A DNA stretch of 64,000 nucleotides from C00003060 sp964440795 (GTDB lineage: Bacteria; Desulfobacterota; Desulfobacteria; Desulfobacterales; C00003060). How positions within the stretch are numbered: the first letter of the stretch is position 1; each line of letters starts with the position of its first letter. The position numbers and the translations under genes are program-made. The stretch spans positions 1 through 64,000 of the forward strand of contig CAYTTQ010000004.1 of assembly GCA_964440795.1 (NCBI GenBank), in the 5' to 3' direction. The notes under the pieces were generated by a model that saw only the letters and a list, made by a program, of their open reading frames with translations, searched no databases and was not told where the DNA came from. Positions 24,640 to 33,652 of this stretch are shown here, piece after piece.

Positions 24640-24823
24640 TAAGGGCTCGCGCAAAAATAACTTCACATTTTGCCATCTCGGCTTCCGCCCGTCTTTGCCC
24701 GATACCTCACTCGCAAAACCTCGACATAGCCTGCTATGCCTGCGATTTTGCTCAATCGGATCGGCCAAATCCGAACCCAATCCGAGCGCCCATTCTGTGA
24801 AGTTATTTTTGCGCGAACCCTTA
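24640..24823. repeat. MITE-like element with 28-bp terminal inverted repeats
   Basis: The 184-bp segment starts with TAAGGGCTCGCGCAAAAATA (24640-24667 for the whole arm) and ends with the inverted copy at 24796-24823, 27 of 28 positions matching. Inside, near 24708-24750, there is an imperfect palindrome centred on CATAGCCTGCTATG. No transposase is encoded. Arms of the same sequence stand alone at 3707-3732 and 49448-49479, so it is a dispersed family. Any apparent reading frame crossing it (for example one encoding VKLFLREPL) is a by-product of the repeat. Confidence 0.85.
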
Positions 24824-24835
24824 GCCGGGACGGAT

Positions 24836-24851
24836 TGGCACTGCTATTGCA
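24836..24851 (+). promoter_or_regulatory. Sigma-54 (-24/-12) promoter of the signalling operon
   Basis: TGGCACTGCTATTGCA is a full match to the TGGCAC-N5-TTGCA consensus. The predicted start near 24862 gives a leader of about 30 nt before the ATG of the HTH gene at 24893. It lies 12 bp beyond the end of the repeat element. Confidence 0.85.
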
Positions 24852-24892
24852 CAAAATCCGGAAAATCGGGCAAATTTGTAAAGGGGATAGGT

Positions 24893-25147
24893 ATGGGAAC
24901 GCGATACTTGTCTACCCAAGAGGTGGGCTCGTTGCTCGGCGTGACGCGACAAACGATCAGAAATTGGATCCGAAAGGATCATGTGAGAGCCTTTCACATT
25001 GGGCAGAACCTAAAAATCTCCCCGCAAGAAGCCGTTCGTGTCCTGGAATACTATAAGTTGCCCGTACCGGATTGGCTCGAACGGGAGGTGGGACGGGCCG
25101 CCAACCCGAGGCCCGGGGCGGCCTATGAAGCGACGTGGTCCGTTTGA
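24893..25147 (+). CDS. Small helix-turn-helix DNA-binding protein (MerR/excisionase type)
   Basis: The 84-residue protein begins MGTRYLSTQEVGSLLGVTRQ and continues with TIRNWIRKDHVRAFHIGQN, the pattern of the winged helix of MerR and excisionase proteins: YLSTxEVxxLLGVSxxTIRxWI. No effector domain follows; the C-terminal third is short and Pro/Arg-rich. The ATG has AAGGGG upstream. It is the first gene after the sigma-54 promoter and lies on the same strand as the HPt, GGDEF and kinase genes, so it is probably their co-transcribed DNA-binding partner. An in-frame extension upstream runs into the repeat element and is rejected. Confidence 0.85.
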   Translation: MGTRYLSTQEVGSLLGVTRQTIRNWIRKDHVRAFHIGQNLKISPQEAVRVLEYYKLPVPDWLEREVGRAANPRPGAAYEATWSV

Positions 25148-25228
25148 TCCCGGGGCCCTCGCAGGCACATCCGGTGAAAAGAGGCACAGGAACATTCCCA
25201 GGGCGTTTAATGTAAGGAGGAGATGGGC

Positions 25229-25561
25229 ATGGATTTGAGTAGCCAGGCGACAGCGCTCGGTCTGGAAACCGGTGAATACCTTGAACTGGTCGAACTCTTT
25301 ATGGAAAGTACGGATGCGGATTTGGCAAGGCTGGAGTCCGCTCTTTCTTCTCAAACGCCGCAACAGGTCGCCGAAGCCGCCCACTCCATAAAGGGAGCGG
25401 CGGCTGGGCTGGGATTCGAAAATACCCAAGTCCTCGCCAAAGAGATCGAGATGAATGCGCGGCAAAACGTCTTGGACGGAAGTCGTAAACAGGCCGAAGC
25501 GATAAAAAGCGACCTCGTGGCCATCAGTGAAGCGTTTAAAATGTGTCAGAATGTCGGATAG
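25229..25561 (+). CDS. Histidine phosphotransfer (HPt) domain protein
   Basis: A single-domain 110-residue phosphorelay protein. The phospho-accepting histidine is H52 in AHSIKGAAAGLGFE, the normal HPt motif, within a four-helix pattern and without any kinase domain. The start is ATG 25229, with AAGGAGG 8 bases upstream; an ATG at 25223 would be too close to it. Standing 81 bp after the HTH gene and before REC-GGDEF and the hybrid kinase, it can pass phosphate between the receivers of the two following proteins. Confidence 0.88.
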   Translation: MDLSSQATALGLETGEYLELVELFMESTDADLARLESALSSQTPQQVAEAAHSIKGAAAGLGFENTQVLAKEIEMNARQNVLDGSRKQAEAIKSDLVAISEAFKMCQNVG

Positions 25562-25671
25562 CGGACTCGGCGTCGCAAGAGGTGTCAAGGGTCGGTTCAT
25601 GGATACGACCGGTCCCATGGGGGATGCCGTAAACCAAGCGTTCAAGGCCGACTCTTTAGCGCGCGGGTGAT

Positions 25672-26655
25672 ATGGAGGGTATGAAGGCTGGCGTGAAAGA
25701 TACAATTGCTGATTCCGAGACCGGCTTTTCGGTCTTAATCGCCGAAGACAATCCGGTTTCCCGGGGGCTGCTGGAAAAGACGCTGGAGAAGACGGGATAC
25801 AAAGTGGTGGTCACCCGGGACGGGGAGGAAGCCCTAAACGTCTTTAAGCAGACCTTTTTTCCCATCGTCATAACGGACTGGATGATGCCCGGAATGAATG
25901 GCCTGGAACTGTGCGAGGCCATTCGTGGGAATGCGTCAGACGGATATGTATACATCGTATTTTTAACCTCCAAAGATTCCAAGGACGACATTATCGCCGC
26001 CTTGAGTGCCGGCGCGGATGATTATCTCGTAAAACCCTTCCATAAAGCGGAACTGATGGCCCGGCTAAGAACCGGAAAGCGGATTTTGGATTTGGAGCGG
26101 TCCTTAAGAGAGGCGAATGAGGATATCAAGCTATTATCGATTACCGATCCTTTGACCCAGGTCTATAATCGGGGGTACGTCATGAGTCGACTTCCCGAAG
26201 AAATTGGCAGGGCGCAGCGATACAATCATGCCTTGTCCGTAATCATGTGTGACATCGATCACTTTAAGTATGTAAACGATACATTGGGACATCTGGTGGG
26301 AGATGAAGTCCTGAAAAGTGTTTCCCAATTACTTGTCGACGGTATCCGAAACGATGTGGATTGGTTGGCCCGGTACGGTGGAGAAGAGTTTTTGATCGTC
26401 TTATCTGAAACGGGCACCCAAGGAGCGGTGGTGGTAGCGGAGAGACTGAGAAAGGCTTTGGCCGAAAAAACCGTGGACCCGGAAATGGAAAACCTTCATA
26501 TCACGGCCAGCTTTGGTGTGGTGACCTATGATCCGGCCACCGTTGACCGGATTTCGCCGGAGGATGTGATTCGGCAGGTCGACCGACACCTTTATCGAGC
26601 CAAGGAATTAGGAAGGAATCGGGTCGTGGGAGGACGCCTTGAGTCACCCGAATAA
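25672..26655 (+). CDS. Response regulator with diguanylate cyclase output (REC-GGDEF)
   Basis: Residues 18-135 are a receiver: acidic pair in LIAEDNP, phospho-acceptor D69 in VITDWMMPG, lysine in YLVKPF. After a helical linker the GGDEF domain shows DPLTQVYNRGY, DIDHFKYVNDTLGHLVGDEVL and the active-site loop RYGGEEF (236-240), so it should make c-di-GMP from two GTP. The inhibitory I-site position R-x-x-D reads N-D-V-D (227-230), so product inhibition through it is doubtful. The domain order equals that of PleD-like and WspR-like cyclases. Its end overlaps the kinase gene by 17 bp. Confidence 0.93.
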   Translation: MEGMKAGVKDTIADSETGFSVLIAEDNPVSRGLLEKTLEKTGYKVVVTRDGEEALNVFKQTFFPIVITDWMMPGMNGLELCEAIRGNASDGYVYIVFLTSKDSKDDIIAALSAGADDYLVKPFHKAELMARLRTGKRILDLERSLREANEDIKLLSITDPLTQVYNRGYVMSRLPEEIGRAQRYNHALSVIMCDIDHFKYVNDTLGHLVGDEVLKSVSQLLVDGIRNDVDWLARYGGEEFLIVLSETGTQGAVVVAERLRKALAEKTVDPEMENLHITASFGVVTYDPATVDRISPEDVIRQVDRHLYRAKELGRNRVVGGRLESPE

Positions 26656-28582
26656 GCGGAGGGTGTTGGTTGTAGACAACCATCCCGTCATTTTGAAATT
26701 CATGCGGCAGCTCTTGTCAAAGCACGGTTACGAGGTCAAAACCGCAAAAGACGGTCTGGATGCATTGGCGGTCCTAAAAGACTTTACCCCTGATGTGGCC
26801 TTCATCGACTTGGTAATGCCCAATATCGACGGGCGTAAGCTATGTGAGATGGTTCGCGGGATACCCCGTCTCAAGGAAGTTTACTTGGTGGTACTGTCCG
26901 CTATTGCTGAAGCGGAGATGGAGCCGGTATGCGAATTCGGGGCGAATAAATATATCACCAAAGGGCCGTTTGCTCAAATGGCCGCGGAGGTGTTGGGCGT
27001 ATTGGGTGCGGAGGATCCGTCGGTGCTACGGACGGCGGGCGGAGACAACGGGAACGGGCACCATACCCATCTTCGCGAAGTGACCAAAGAATTGCTTTCC
27101 GTAAAACGACATCTGGAAGTCATCATGATGAGTATGTTGGAAGGTCTGGTAGAGCTCAACCATGAGTTGCGCGTTGTTTATGCCAATCCAAAGGCCTTAT
27201 CGCTTCTGGAGATTCGGGAAGAGGCGCTTCTGGGATCCTGTTTCCCCGAGTTTTTCCAAAATCGGGCCCGGGCCCGGGTCAAGGAGATGTTGGACGGGGC
27301 GGATACGATGCCTCGCCGGGAGGAAAAGCGCTCTACTTTCGAGTTAAACGGCAGGGACATCACGCTGAATGTTTCTCCGGTTAAAGACCAACAGGACAAA
27401 ACCATCGTCGTGATCAACGATGTGACAAAGCAAAGACGTATGGAGGCTCAATTACAGCAGGCGGAAAAAATGGAGGCCATCGGTACGCTGGCCGGAGGCA
27501 TTGCTCACGACTTCAACAATCTCCTCATGGCCGTACAGGGGACGGTATCCTTGCTGTTGTTTAAAATGGACCATACGCATCCGTTTTACGAAAAGATCAG
27601 CAGCATCGAGCAGTGGGTGGAAAGCGGTGCGCGGTTAACGAGCCAATTGTTGGGGTATGCCAGAAAGGGCAAATATGAAGTCACATCGATTGATTTGAAC
27701 CGTATGGTTCAGGATACCGCGGAAACGTTTGGACGGACCCGAAAAGATATCGTCATCCATAAGATGCTCTATGATAAACTATATCCGGCAAAGGCGGATA
27801 AAGGACAGATTGAACAAGTCTTGTTTAATCTGTATGTCAACGCAGCCAACGCCATGCCCGGCGGGGGGACACTCACGCTGGCCACCCGAAATGTAACGGA
27901 TAAAGAGATTCCGGCGAATTTATATGAGCCCCGACAGGGCGCATACGTGGAAATGGAGGTTACGGACACCGGCAAGGGGATGGACGCCAAAACCATGGAC
28001 CGCATATTTGAACCCTTTTACACGACTCAGGAGATGAGTCGGGGTACCGGTCTCGGGCTGGCGTCCGTATACGGGATTGTCAAGGGGCACGAGGGCTATA
28101 TAGAAGTTGATTCCGAGCCCGGTTCCGGCACCACGTTCAGGGTCTATTTTCCGGCCAGCCCGGACGCAACGGTTTCCGACCACCGGCGTCCTTCCTGTAA
28201 GGAGATCGGCCCGTGCAGACATGAAACGATCCTGTTGGTCGATGACGAACAAATGATCCTCGAGGTCGGTCAGGAACTCTTGCAAGCCATGGGATATACG
28301 GTGCTTACCGCCGAAGACGGTCGGGAGGCGGTTCAAGTTTACGATAGCAACAAAGATTCGATTGACCTGCTCATTCTCGACATGGTGATGCCCGGGATGA
28401 AGGGCGGAGATGTGTATGATGAGGTCAAATCAATCAATCCGGACATTAAGGTCCTTTTATCCAGCGGATATAGTCTGGAAGGGGAGGCGTCGGAGATCCT
28501 CGACCGGGGATGTAACGGGTTTATACAAAAACCCTTTCATATGACGGAGCTTTCAGAGAATATTCGGAAGGTGTTAAAATAA
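26639..28582 (+). CDS. Soluble hybrid histidine kinase (REC-PAS-HisKA-HATPase-REC)
   Basis: Domains in order: receiver 7-125 (D57, K108), a linker, PAS about 155-265, HisKA with H290 in GGIAHDFNNLL, an HATPase with NLYVNAANAMPGGG, TDTGKGMD and GTGLGLAS, and a second receiver (acceptor about D581 in LILDMVMPG). There is no membrane segment, so it senses a cytoplasmic signal or is driven through the first receiver. The start is TTG at 26639, behind GGAGGACGCC, inside the end of the cyclase gene. With the HPt protein the parts for a kinase-REC-HPt-REC relay to the cyclase are all present. Confidence 0.93.
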   Translation: MSHPNKRRVLVVDNHPVILKFMRQLLSKHGYEVKTAKDGLDALAVLKDFTPDVAFIDLVMPNIDGRKLCEMVRGIPRLKEVYLVVLSAIAEAEMEPVCEFGANKYITKGPFAQMAAEVLGVLGAEDPSVLRTAGGDNGNGHHTHLREVTKELLSVKRHLEVIMMSMLEGLVELNHELRVVYANPKALSLLEIREEALLGSCFPEFFQNRARARVKEMLDGADTMPRREEKRSTFELNGRDITLNVSPVKDQQDKTIVVINDVTKQRRMEAQLQQAEKMEAIGTLAGGIAHDFNNLLMAVQGTVSLLLFKMDHTHPFYEKISSIEQWVESGARLTSQLLGYARKGKYEVTSIDLNRMVQDTAETFGRTRKDIVIHKMLYDKLYPAKADKGQIEQVLFNLYVNAANAMPGGGTLTLATRNVTDKEIPANLYEPRQGAYVEMEVTDTGKGMDAKTMDRIFEPFYTTQEMSRGTGLGLASVYGIVKGHEGYIEVDSEPGSGTTFRVYFPASPDATVSDHRRPSCKEIGPCRHETILLVDDEQMILEVGQELLQAMGYTVLTAEDGREAVQVYDSNKDSIDLLILDMVMPGMKGGDVYDEVKSINPDIKVLLSSGYSLEGEASEILDRGCNGFIQKPFHMTELSENIRKVLK

Positions 28583-28594
28583 TGAAACGTTTCC

Positions 28595-30310
28595 TCATGG
28601 ACAAACCCCGCATACATGACACGTCTCCGGGTTGCACGGCGGCGTTTCTCTTTCCCTCATGGCGTTTCGGTACTCGGATATCAGGAAAGACTTTTTGATT
28701 CCGTTGTCGATAAAGTCCCACGGCAGGATTTCGTCCCGTGACCGCGTCCGGTAGACGTAGAAATCGGGGTTGATAAAGGAGGCTTTTAATGTCTTCGCCC
28801 AGTTCCCCCCGTTGTTCAGAGCCTCGACCAGCAATCGGGCCGTACGTCTGTCTCCCCGGGAGAGAAGGGCCTGAACATACGCCCATTTGGGTATGTCCGA
28901 GTGGACCCGAACGTTGGCTGTTTTCCCCAGCTCCTTGCGAACATGCCGAATTCGCTTCTTCAACTCGCGAACCGATTCCAAGGGCGACCACTGAAACGGG
29001 GTAAATGCCTTGGGAACAAATGAGTTGAGGCTTACCACGATGTGACCCATCCGCGCTTTGGGGCGACTCGCTTTGAGAAACCGGTGTTTGATCTTGTTAC
29101 AGAGGACGGGGATGGCGTCTACGTCATCCATGGTCTCTCCCGGCAGTCCGACCATGAAATAGAGTTTGATGTTTCCAATGCCCGTACCTACCAACTTGTC
29201 AACCGCTTCGAGGATATCCGCCTCCGAAATGCCTTTATTGATAATACGCCGCATACGTTCGGATCCTGCATCGGGAGCGATGGTTGCCGTTTTGGTCCCG
29301 GCTTGCTTCAATAATGCCAGGAGTTCGGGGGACAATAAGTCCGCTCGCAGAGAGCTAAAAGAGAGTTGGAGATGTTGGGCGGCCGCCGTGGTACAAATGG
29401 TTCGGATACCGGGTAGATCGCCGATGTCGGAGGCGACCAATCCCACTTTGGAGGTCCTTTCTCCAGCCCGGAGCAGCGCGGTTTCCAGTTGAGATTCCGG
29501 TCTAAACCGGGGCGGGCGATACACAAACCCGGCGGCACAAAACCGACATCCGTGAGGGCAGCCTCTGGCGACTTCGATCAGGTGGGTGTTTGCAAATGTG
29601 GTGTGGGGGGTTAAAATCGTTGTGCACAGGGGCGGCGAAGACAGGTCCGGGACCATGGCCTGTTGAACCGGATTGGGAGCGCCATGTCGTGCGTGAAAGC
29701 CCTGGATGGTTCCATCCGATCCGTAATCCGTTTCGTAAAGTGCGGGGACGTAGATTCCGGTGACGTCTTTGGCTACAGCCTTTAGAAATGTCTCTTTTTG
29801 GCTATGCGTTTTGTATGTTTCGAAGAATCCCGGCAGTACCGCTTCTGCTTCTCCGATGACGAAACAGTCCACGAAAGGCGCCAATGGTTCCGGGTTGAGA
29901 AAACTGGTGACGCCTCCCGCCATGATCAACGGGCAATCGGAGGAACGTCGAGAGGAAAAAAGCGGAAGTCCCGCCTGAGCGAGAATGGTTAAAACGTTAA
30001 GATAATCGTTTTCGAAAGAGACGGAAAGGGCAACGATATCGAATCGGGGCAATGCCTGATTCGATTCCAGGGATGTCGGCCCGAGGCTTTCGGAACTTCC
30101 CGGTTCTCCGAGAAAGACCCGTTCGCATACGACGTCGGCAAAGGCGTTCATGATGCCGTATACACCCTGAAATCCCAGGTTCGACATGCCGATATGGTAC
30201 CGGTTTGGGTAAACCAGGGCGACGCGGGTCCTTTTCCGCCAGTCCTTTCTTATCGTTCCGATTTCAGACGATAAAAATGCCTTCCCCGTTCGTCGAGCGT
30301 TATGCCGCAT
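28595..30310 (-). CDS. B12-binding-type radical SAM protein
   Basis: The 571-residue protein has an N-terminal Rossmann-like part (VALVYPNRYHIGMSNLGFQG, IVALSVSFENDY, LIMAGGVTSFLNPEPL) as in the group related to TIGR03960, followed by the radical SAM cluster motif CPHGCRFC with EVARG just before it, and GLPGETMDDVDAI further on. The C-terminus carries an additional Cys cluster (CNPETCHVCGVC), possibly an extra iron-sulfur site. Cobalamin binding is not certain, since no DxHxxG is evident. It is 52 bp downstream of ftsZ on the same strand and convergent with the hybrid kinase. Substrate unknown. Confidence 0.85.
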   Translation of the reverse strand: MRHNARRTGKAFLSSEIGTIRKDWRKRTRVALVYPNRYHIGMSNLGFQGVYGIMNAFADVVCERVFLGEPGSSESLGPTSLESNQALPRFDIVALSVSFENDYLNVLTILAQAGLPLFSSRRSSDCPLIMAGGVTSFLNPEPLAPFVDCFVIGEAEAVLPGFFETYKTHSQKETFLKAVAKDVTGIYVPALYETDYGSDGTIQGFHARHGAPNPVQQAMVPDLSSPPLCTTILTPHTTFANTHLIEVARGCPHGCRFCAAGFVYRPPRFRPESQLETALLRAGERTSKVGLVASDIGDLPGIRTICTTAAAQHLQLSFSSLRADLLSPELLALLKQAGTKTATIAPDAGSERMRRIINKGISEADILEAVDKLVGTGIGNIKLYFMVGLPGETMDDVDAIPVLCNKIKHRFLKASRPKARMGHIVVSLNSFVPKAFTPFQWSPLESVRELKKRIRHVRKELGKTANVRVHSDIPKWAYVQALLSRGDRRTARLLVEALNNGGNWAKTLKASFINPDFYVYRTRSRDEILPWDFIDNGIKKSFLISEYRNAMRERETPPCNPETCHVCGVCP

Positions 30311-30362
30311 GTAACCCGTCGTTCATGGTCCCGCCCCGTCTTACCCTTTACGGTGTCACCGG

Positions 30363-31532
30363 CTAATCCGCCTTGCGTCTCATGAAGGTGGGGATGTCCA
30401 GGTCGTCGTGGTCCATGATAATCCCCCGATATCCTTTGTAGTGGGCGCCGGTCCCTTCTCCTACGGCCTTGTTTTTCCGGATGAACGTGGGTTCGTCCAG
30501 GTTGTTGACCCCTGTCAGGTCGGCCTCCGTAATATCTCGTACCTTCCCGGAGACCGAGGGCCGCTTTCGGTCGGTTTCCGACTGGATGCCCGTGGCGATG
30601 ACGGTGACTCGAAGTTCCTCGCCGATATTATCGTCAATGACGGTTCCCCAAATAATCTCCGCGTCATCGCCCGCCTCGTTGTAAATGCGGTCGGAGGCCT
30701 CGGTCATTTCGGCCATGGTCAAGTCGGAGCCGCAAGTGACGTTCATCAATACCCCTTCCGCACCGCTAATCGACACGTCTTCCAAGAGAGGATGGGATAT
30801 GGCCCGTTCGGCCGCTTCTATCGCCCGATTTTCTCCGCATGCCACGCCCGTTCCCATCAGGGCCATGCCGGCCTTGGACATGATGGTCCTCACATCGGCG
30901 AAATCCAGATTCACCAGGCCGGGCATCATGATGAGGTCGGTTACCCCCTTCACCGAGTGGAGGAGAATTTCGTCGGCCCGCCTGAACATGTCCAACATGG
31001 TCGCCTTGCGGGCAGCCAGCCCGCGTAAGCGATCGTTGGATATGGTAATGACGGTGTCCACAACGTCGGCCAGGGCTTTGAGTCCTTCTTTGGCCTGTTT
31101 CATTCGCTTTTTACCCTCGAAGCCGAAAGGCAAGGTTACCACGGCCACGGTAAGTGAGCCGAGTTCTTTGCTGGCTTGGGCGATGACCGGGGCCGCACCG
31201 GTTCCCGTCCCGCCGCCCAGTCCGGCGGTGATGAAGACCATGTGGCTGTCTTGAAGGGCGGTGCGAATGTCATCGACGCTTTCTGTGGCCGCCTGCTGGC
31301 CGATGTTCGGGTTGGCACCGGCGCCCAGACCTTCGGTCAATTTCTGTCCGATCTGAAGTTTGATCGGTGCTTGGGATACTTCCAGGGCTTGGGCGTCCGT
31401 GTTGGCCACCATAAATTTTACCCCCTGAAGTCTGGATTCGATCATGTTGTTGACGGCGTTTCCGCCCGCACCGCCGACACCGACCACTTTGATTTTAGCC
31501 GAGTTTTCACTTTCTACAAAATTAAATACCAT
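30363..31532 (-). CDS. ftsZ: Cell division protein FtsZ
   Basis: FtsZ is the tubulin-like GTPase that forms the division ring. The 389-residue protein has IKVVGVGGAGGNAVN, the tubulin signature GLGGGTGTGAAPV, the T7 loop NLDFADVRT that activates GTP hydrolysis, and a short flexible linker that ends in the conserved tail DIPTFMRRKAD, the docking peptide for FtsA and other partners. AGGAGG precedes the ATG. It is the last division gene of the cluster, 30 bp after ftsA. Confidence 0.98.
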   Translation of the reverse strand: MVFNFVESENSAKIKVVGVGGAGGNAVNNMIESRLQGVKFMVANTDAQALEVSQAPIKLQIGQKLTEGLGAGANPNIGQQAATESVDDIRTALQDSHMVFITAGLGGGTGTGAAPVIAQASKELGSLTVAVVTLPFGFEGKKRMKQAKEGLKALADVVDTVITISNDRLRGLAARKATMLDMFRRADEILLHSVKGVTDLIMMPGLVNLDFADVRTIMSKAGMALMGTGVACGENRAIEAAERAISHPLLEDVSISGAEGVLMNVTCGSDLTMAEMTEASDRIYNEAGDDAEIIWGTVIDDNIGEELRVTVIATGIQSETDRKRPSVSGKVRDITEADLTGVNNLDEPTFIRKNKAVGEGTGAHYKGYRGIIMDHDDLDIPTFMRRKAD

Positions 31533-31562
31533 AATCCACCTCCTGCTGCTTTTGATTTCGTC

Positions 31563-32792
31563 CTATATGATTTCTTTGAACCATTTCTTCATTCGGCTCA
31601 TTACCCGGTTGAAGATATTCTTGTCCCGTATTCTGAATTTTTTCTTGGATTCCGATCGGGCCCCATAAAGAACCAATCCGACCGCTGTTGCATAAGTGGG
31701 GTTATTGACGACGTCCACCAACCCCCGGATCCCCATCGGTCTTCCAATTCTGGTGGGAAGGCTGAATACCGACTCGGCGATATCGGCAACCCCTTCCAAT
31801 AACGATGAGCCACCCGTTATGACGATGCCCGCGGTAACCGTATCTTCCATCTGGGCCCGATAGATCTCGCGGGCGATAAGGTTGAAGATCTCTTCGACCC
31901 GGGGTTCCAGGATCTCTCCCAGAATTTGGCGGGAGAGGGTGCGGGGTTTTCGATCTCCCACACCGGCTACTTCAATCGTTTCGTCTTTGCCGATCTTATC
32001 CTTGAGACAGGTCCCATAACGAATCTTTATTTTTTCGGCCTCTTCCATCGGGGTGCGAAGTCCCACCGATATGTCGGTGGTGAGATTATTCCCCCCGACC
32101 GCCAGGACGGACGTGTGTTTAATACTTTTTCCCTTAAAAATGGCCAAATCCGTTGTCCCACCGCCAAAATCGATGAGCGCTCCCCCCAGGTTTCGTTCTT
32201 CCTGGTTGAGCACCGTCTCACTGGATGCCAGAGATTGCAGAACAATATCGGCCACATCAAGGCCGGCCCGGTTGGCACATTTTATCAGGTTGTGAGCGGA
32301 AGTGACGGCGCCGGTGACGATGTGGATTTTGGCTTCCAGGCGAACCCCCGACATACCCTTCGGGTCCTGAATTCCCGCCTGCTCATCTACGATAAACTCC
32401 TGGGGGAGGATATGAATGACCTCTCGGTCCGGGGGGATGGCTACGGCCCGTGCGGCGTCGATTACGCGGTCGATATCCTTTTGAACGATTTCGTTGCCTT
32501 TTACGGCTACGATGCCATGGCTGTTAAATCCCATGATATGTCCACCGGCGATACCCGCGTAGACCGATGTTATTTCACAGCCCGCCATAAGCTCCGCTTC
32601 CTCTATGGCCTTTTTTATTGAATCCACCGTAGCTTCAATATTGACTACCACCCCTTTTCGAAGGCCAACGGAGGCATGCGTCCCAATGCCCACAATATCA
32701 ATTCCTTCCGGGTTGACCTCGCCCACCACGGCACAGATCTTGGTGGTGCCAATGTCCAAACCGACAATGAGTTCTCCCTCGCCTTGCCCCAT
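31563..32792 (-). CDS. ftsA: Cell division protein FtsA
   Basis: FtsA is the actin-like ATPase that tethers FtsZ filaments to the membrane. The 409-residue protein begins with IVGLDIGTTKICAVVGE (phosphate 1), has FGGGTTDLAIFKG (phosphate 2) and IVITGGSSLLEG (adenosine motif), and finishes with a C-terminal amphipathic helix RMKKWFKEII as membrane anchor. The ATG at 32792 forms TAATG with the ftsQ stop and has AAGGAGAC in front; an upstream in-frame start at 32813 is less likely. Confidence 0.96.
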   Translation of the reverse strand: MGQGEGELIVGLDIGTTKICAVVGEVNPEGIDIVGIGTHASVGLRKGVVVNIEATVDSIKKAIEEAELMAGCEITSVYAGIAGGHIMGFNSHGIVAVKGNEIVQKDIDRVIDAARAVAIPPDREVIHILPQEFIVDEQAGIQDPKGMSGVRLEAKIHIVTGAVTSAHNLIKCANRAGLDVADIVLQSLASSETVLNQEERNLGGALIDFGGGTTDLAIFKGKSIKHTSVLAVGGNNLTTDISVGLRTPMEEAEKIKIRYGTCLKDKIGKDETIEVAGVGDRKPRTLSRQILGEILEPRVEEIFNLIAREIYRAQMEDTVTAGIVITGGSSLLEGVADIAESVFSLPTRIGRPMGIRGLVDVVNNPTYATAVGLVLYGARSESKKKFRIRDKNIFNRVMSRMKKWFKEII

Positions 32793-33652
32793 TATGTCTC
32801 CTTTCGGTAACACACGCCAAGGAGCGGCTGCTTCCCTACGGCGCCGATGACCACTCTGTCAAGATCATTGACATCGATGGATGCAACGTGTTTTAAATGT
32901 TTCCCCTGTCGAAGATAGGCAACCATGTCCCGAATACGATTGAATTTTTGAGTATATCCGTCTCGTCCCAACTTTATGGTGATGCTGTTGTCAAAAGCCG
33001 AAAGGGTGATGCCGATTTGGGGATCGATATCAATCTGTTCTATGTCACGCAGCGGTAACACGCTCCCGTGGAGCCGGCTCAATTCAACGAGTTTTAAGAA
33101 CACCTTTGTCCCGGGTGAGGGGCTTGTCCAATCCCCGGCGAAATCAGCCAGTGTGAGACCGGAGAGGCGGGGGACGGTTATGTCTTCGGGACCCTCAACA
33201 GGCTTAATAATTTCCCCGGTGGTGCTGACATAATAGTCCCGATCGAATCGAACCACCGCCGCCGGGGTATATTCTGTTACGAAGATGCGAATGGTGTCCG
33301 GCAGGTCTCGCTCTAAACCGACTTCGGCAATCCACGGATTGGCCGATATCCTGTTTTGTAACTCCGTAAGGTTCATGGCCAAAACATTATCACCGATGCT
33401 GATTCGGGCCAGTTTCAGGATCGCCTCCGGGGTTACCCGCACGTTGCCTTTAACGGTAATGCCCTTTGCACTAAAGTAAGGGCTTTGCGTCAACGCGTCA
33501 TGAGCGAGAATAAAGACAAGACTCACCCCGAGGGTGATAGCCAAAAAGACCGAGGCTTTAAGCGAAAACACAAACCGGTTGAGGACCCGTTCGTTTCTCT
33601 GTTTTCGACTATTCTTGTAATGGTTCTTTCGAGGTCGTTTCTTGGCCGACAA
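32792..33652 (-). CDS. ftsQ: Cell division protein FtsQ
   Basis: FtsQ is a bitopic division protein that links early and late divisome proteins in the periplasm. The 286-residue protein has a very basic cytoplasmic tail (about 28 residues), a membrane segment near 29-50, a POTRA domain (YFSAKGITVKGNVRVTPEAIL as landmarks YFSAKGI and VKGNVRV), and a beta domain starting about YVSTTGEIIKPV. The start overlaps murB by 44 bp; no closer downstream start preserves the membrane segment. It forms TAATG with ftsA. Confidence 0.9.
   Translation of the reverse strand: MSAKKRPRKNHYKNSRKQRNERVLNRFVFSLKASVFLAITLGVSLVFILAHDALTQSPYFSAKGITVKGNVRVTPEAILKLARISIGDNVLAMNLTELQNRISANPWIAEVGLERDLPDTIRIFVTEYTPAAVVRFDRDYYVSTTGEIIKPVEGPEDITVPRLSGLTLADFAGDWTSPSPGTKVFLKLVELSRLHGSVLPLRDIEQIDIDPQIGITLSAFDNSITIKLGRDGYTQKFNRIRDMVAYLRQGKHLKHVASIDVNDLDRVVIGAVGKQPLLGVCYRKET

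Noticed and set aside
24629..24892. In-frame N-terminal extension of the HTH gene, and a reverse frame at 24487-24780
   Set aside because: Both run through the palindrome-ended repeat (encoding phrases like VKLFLREPL) and precede the sigma-54 promoter, so they cannot belong to the protein.
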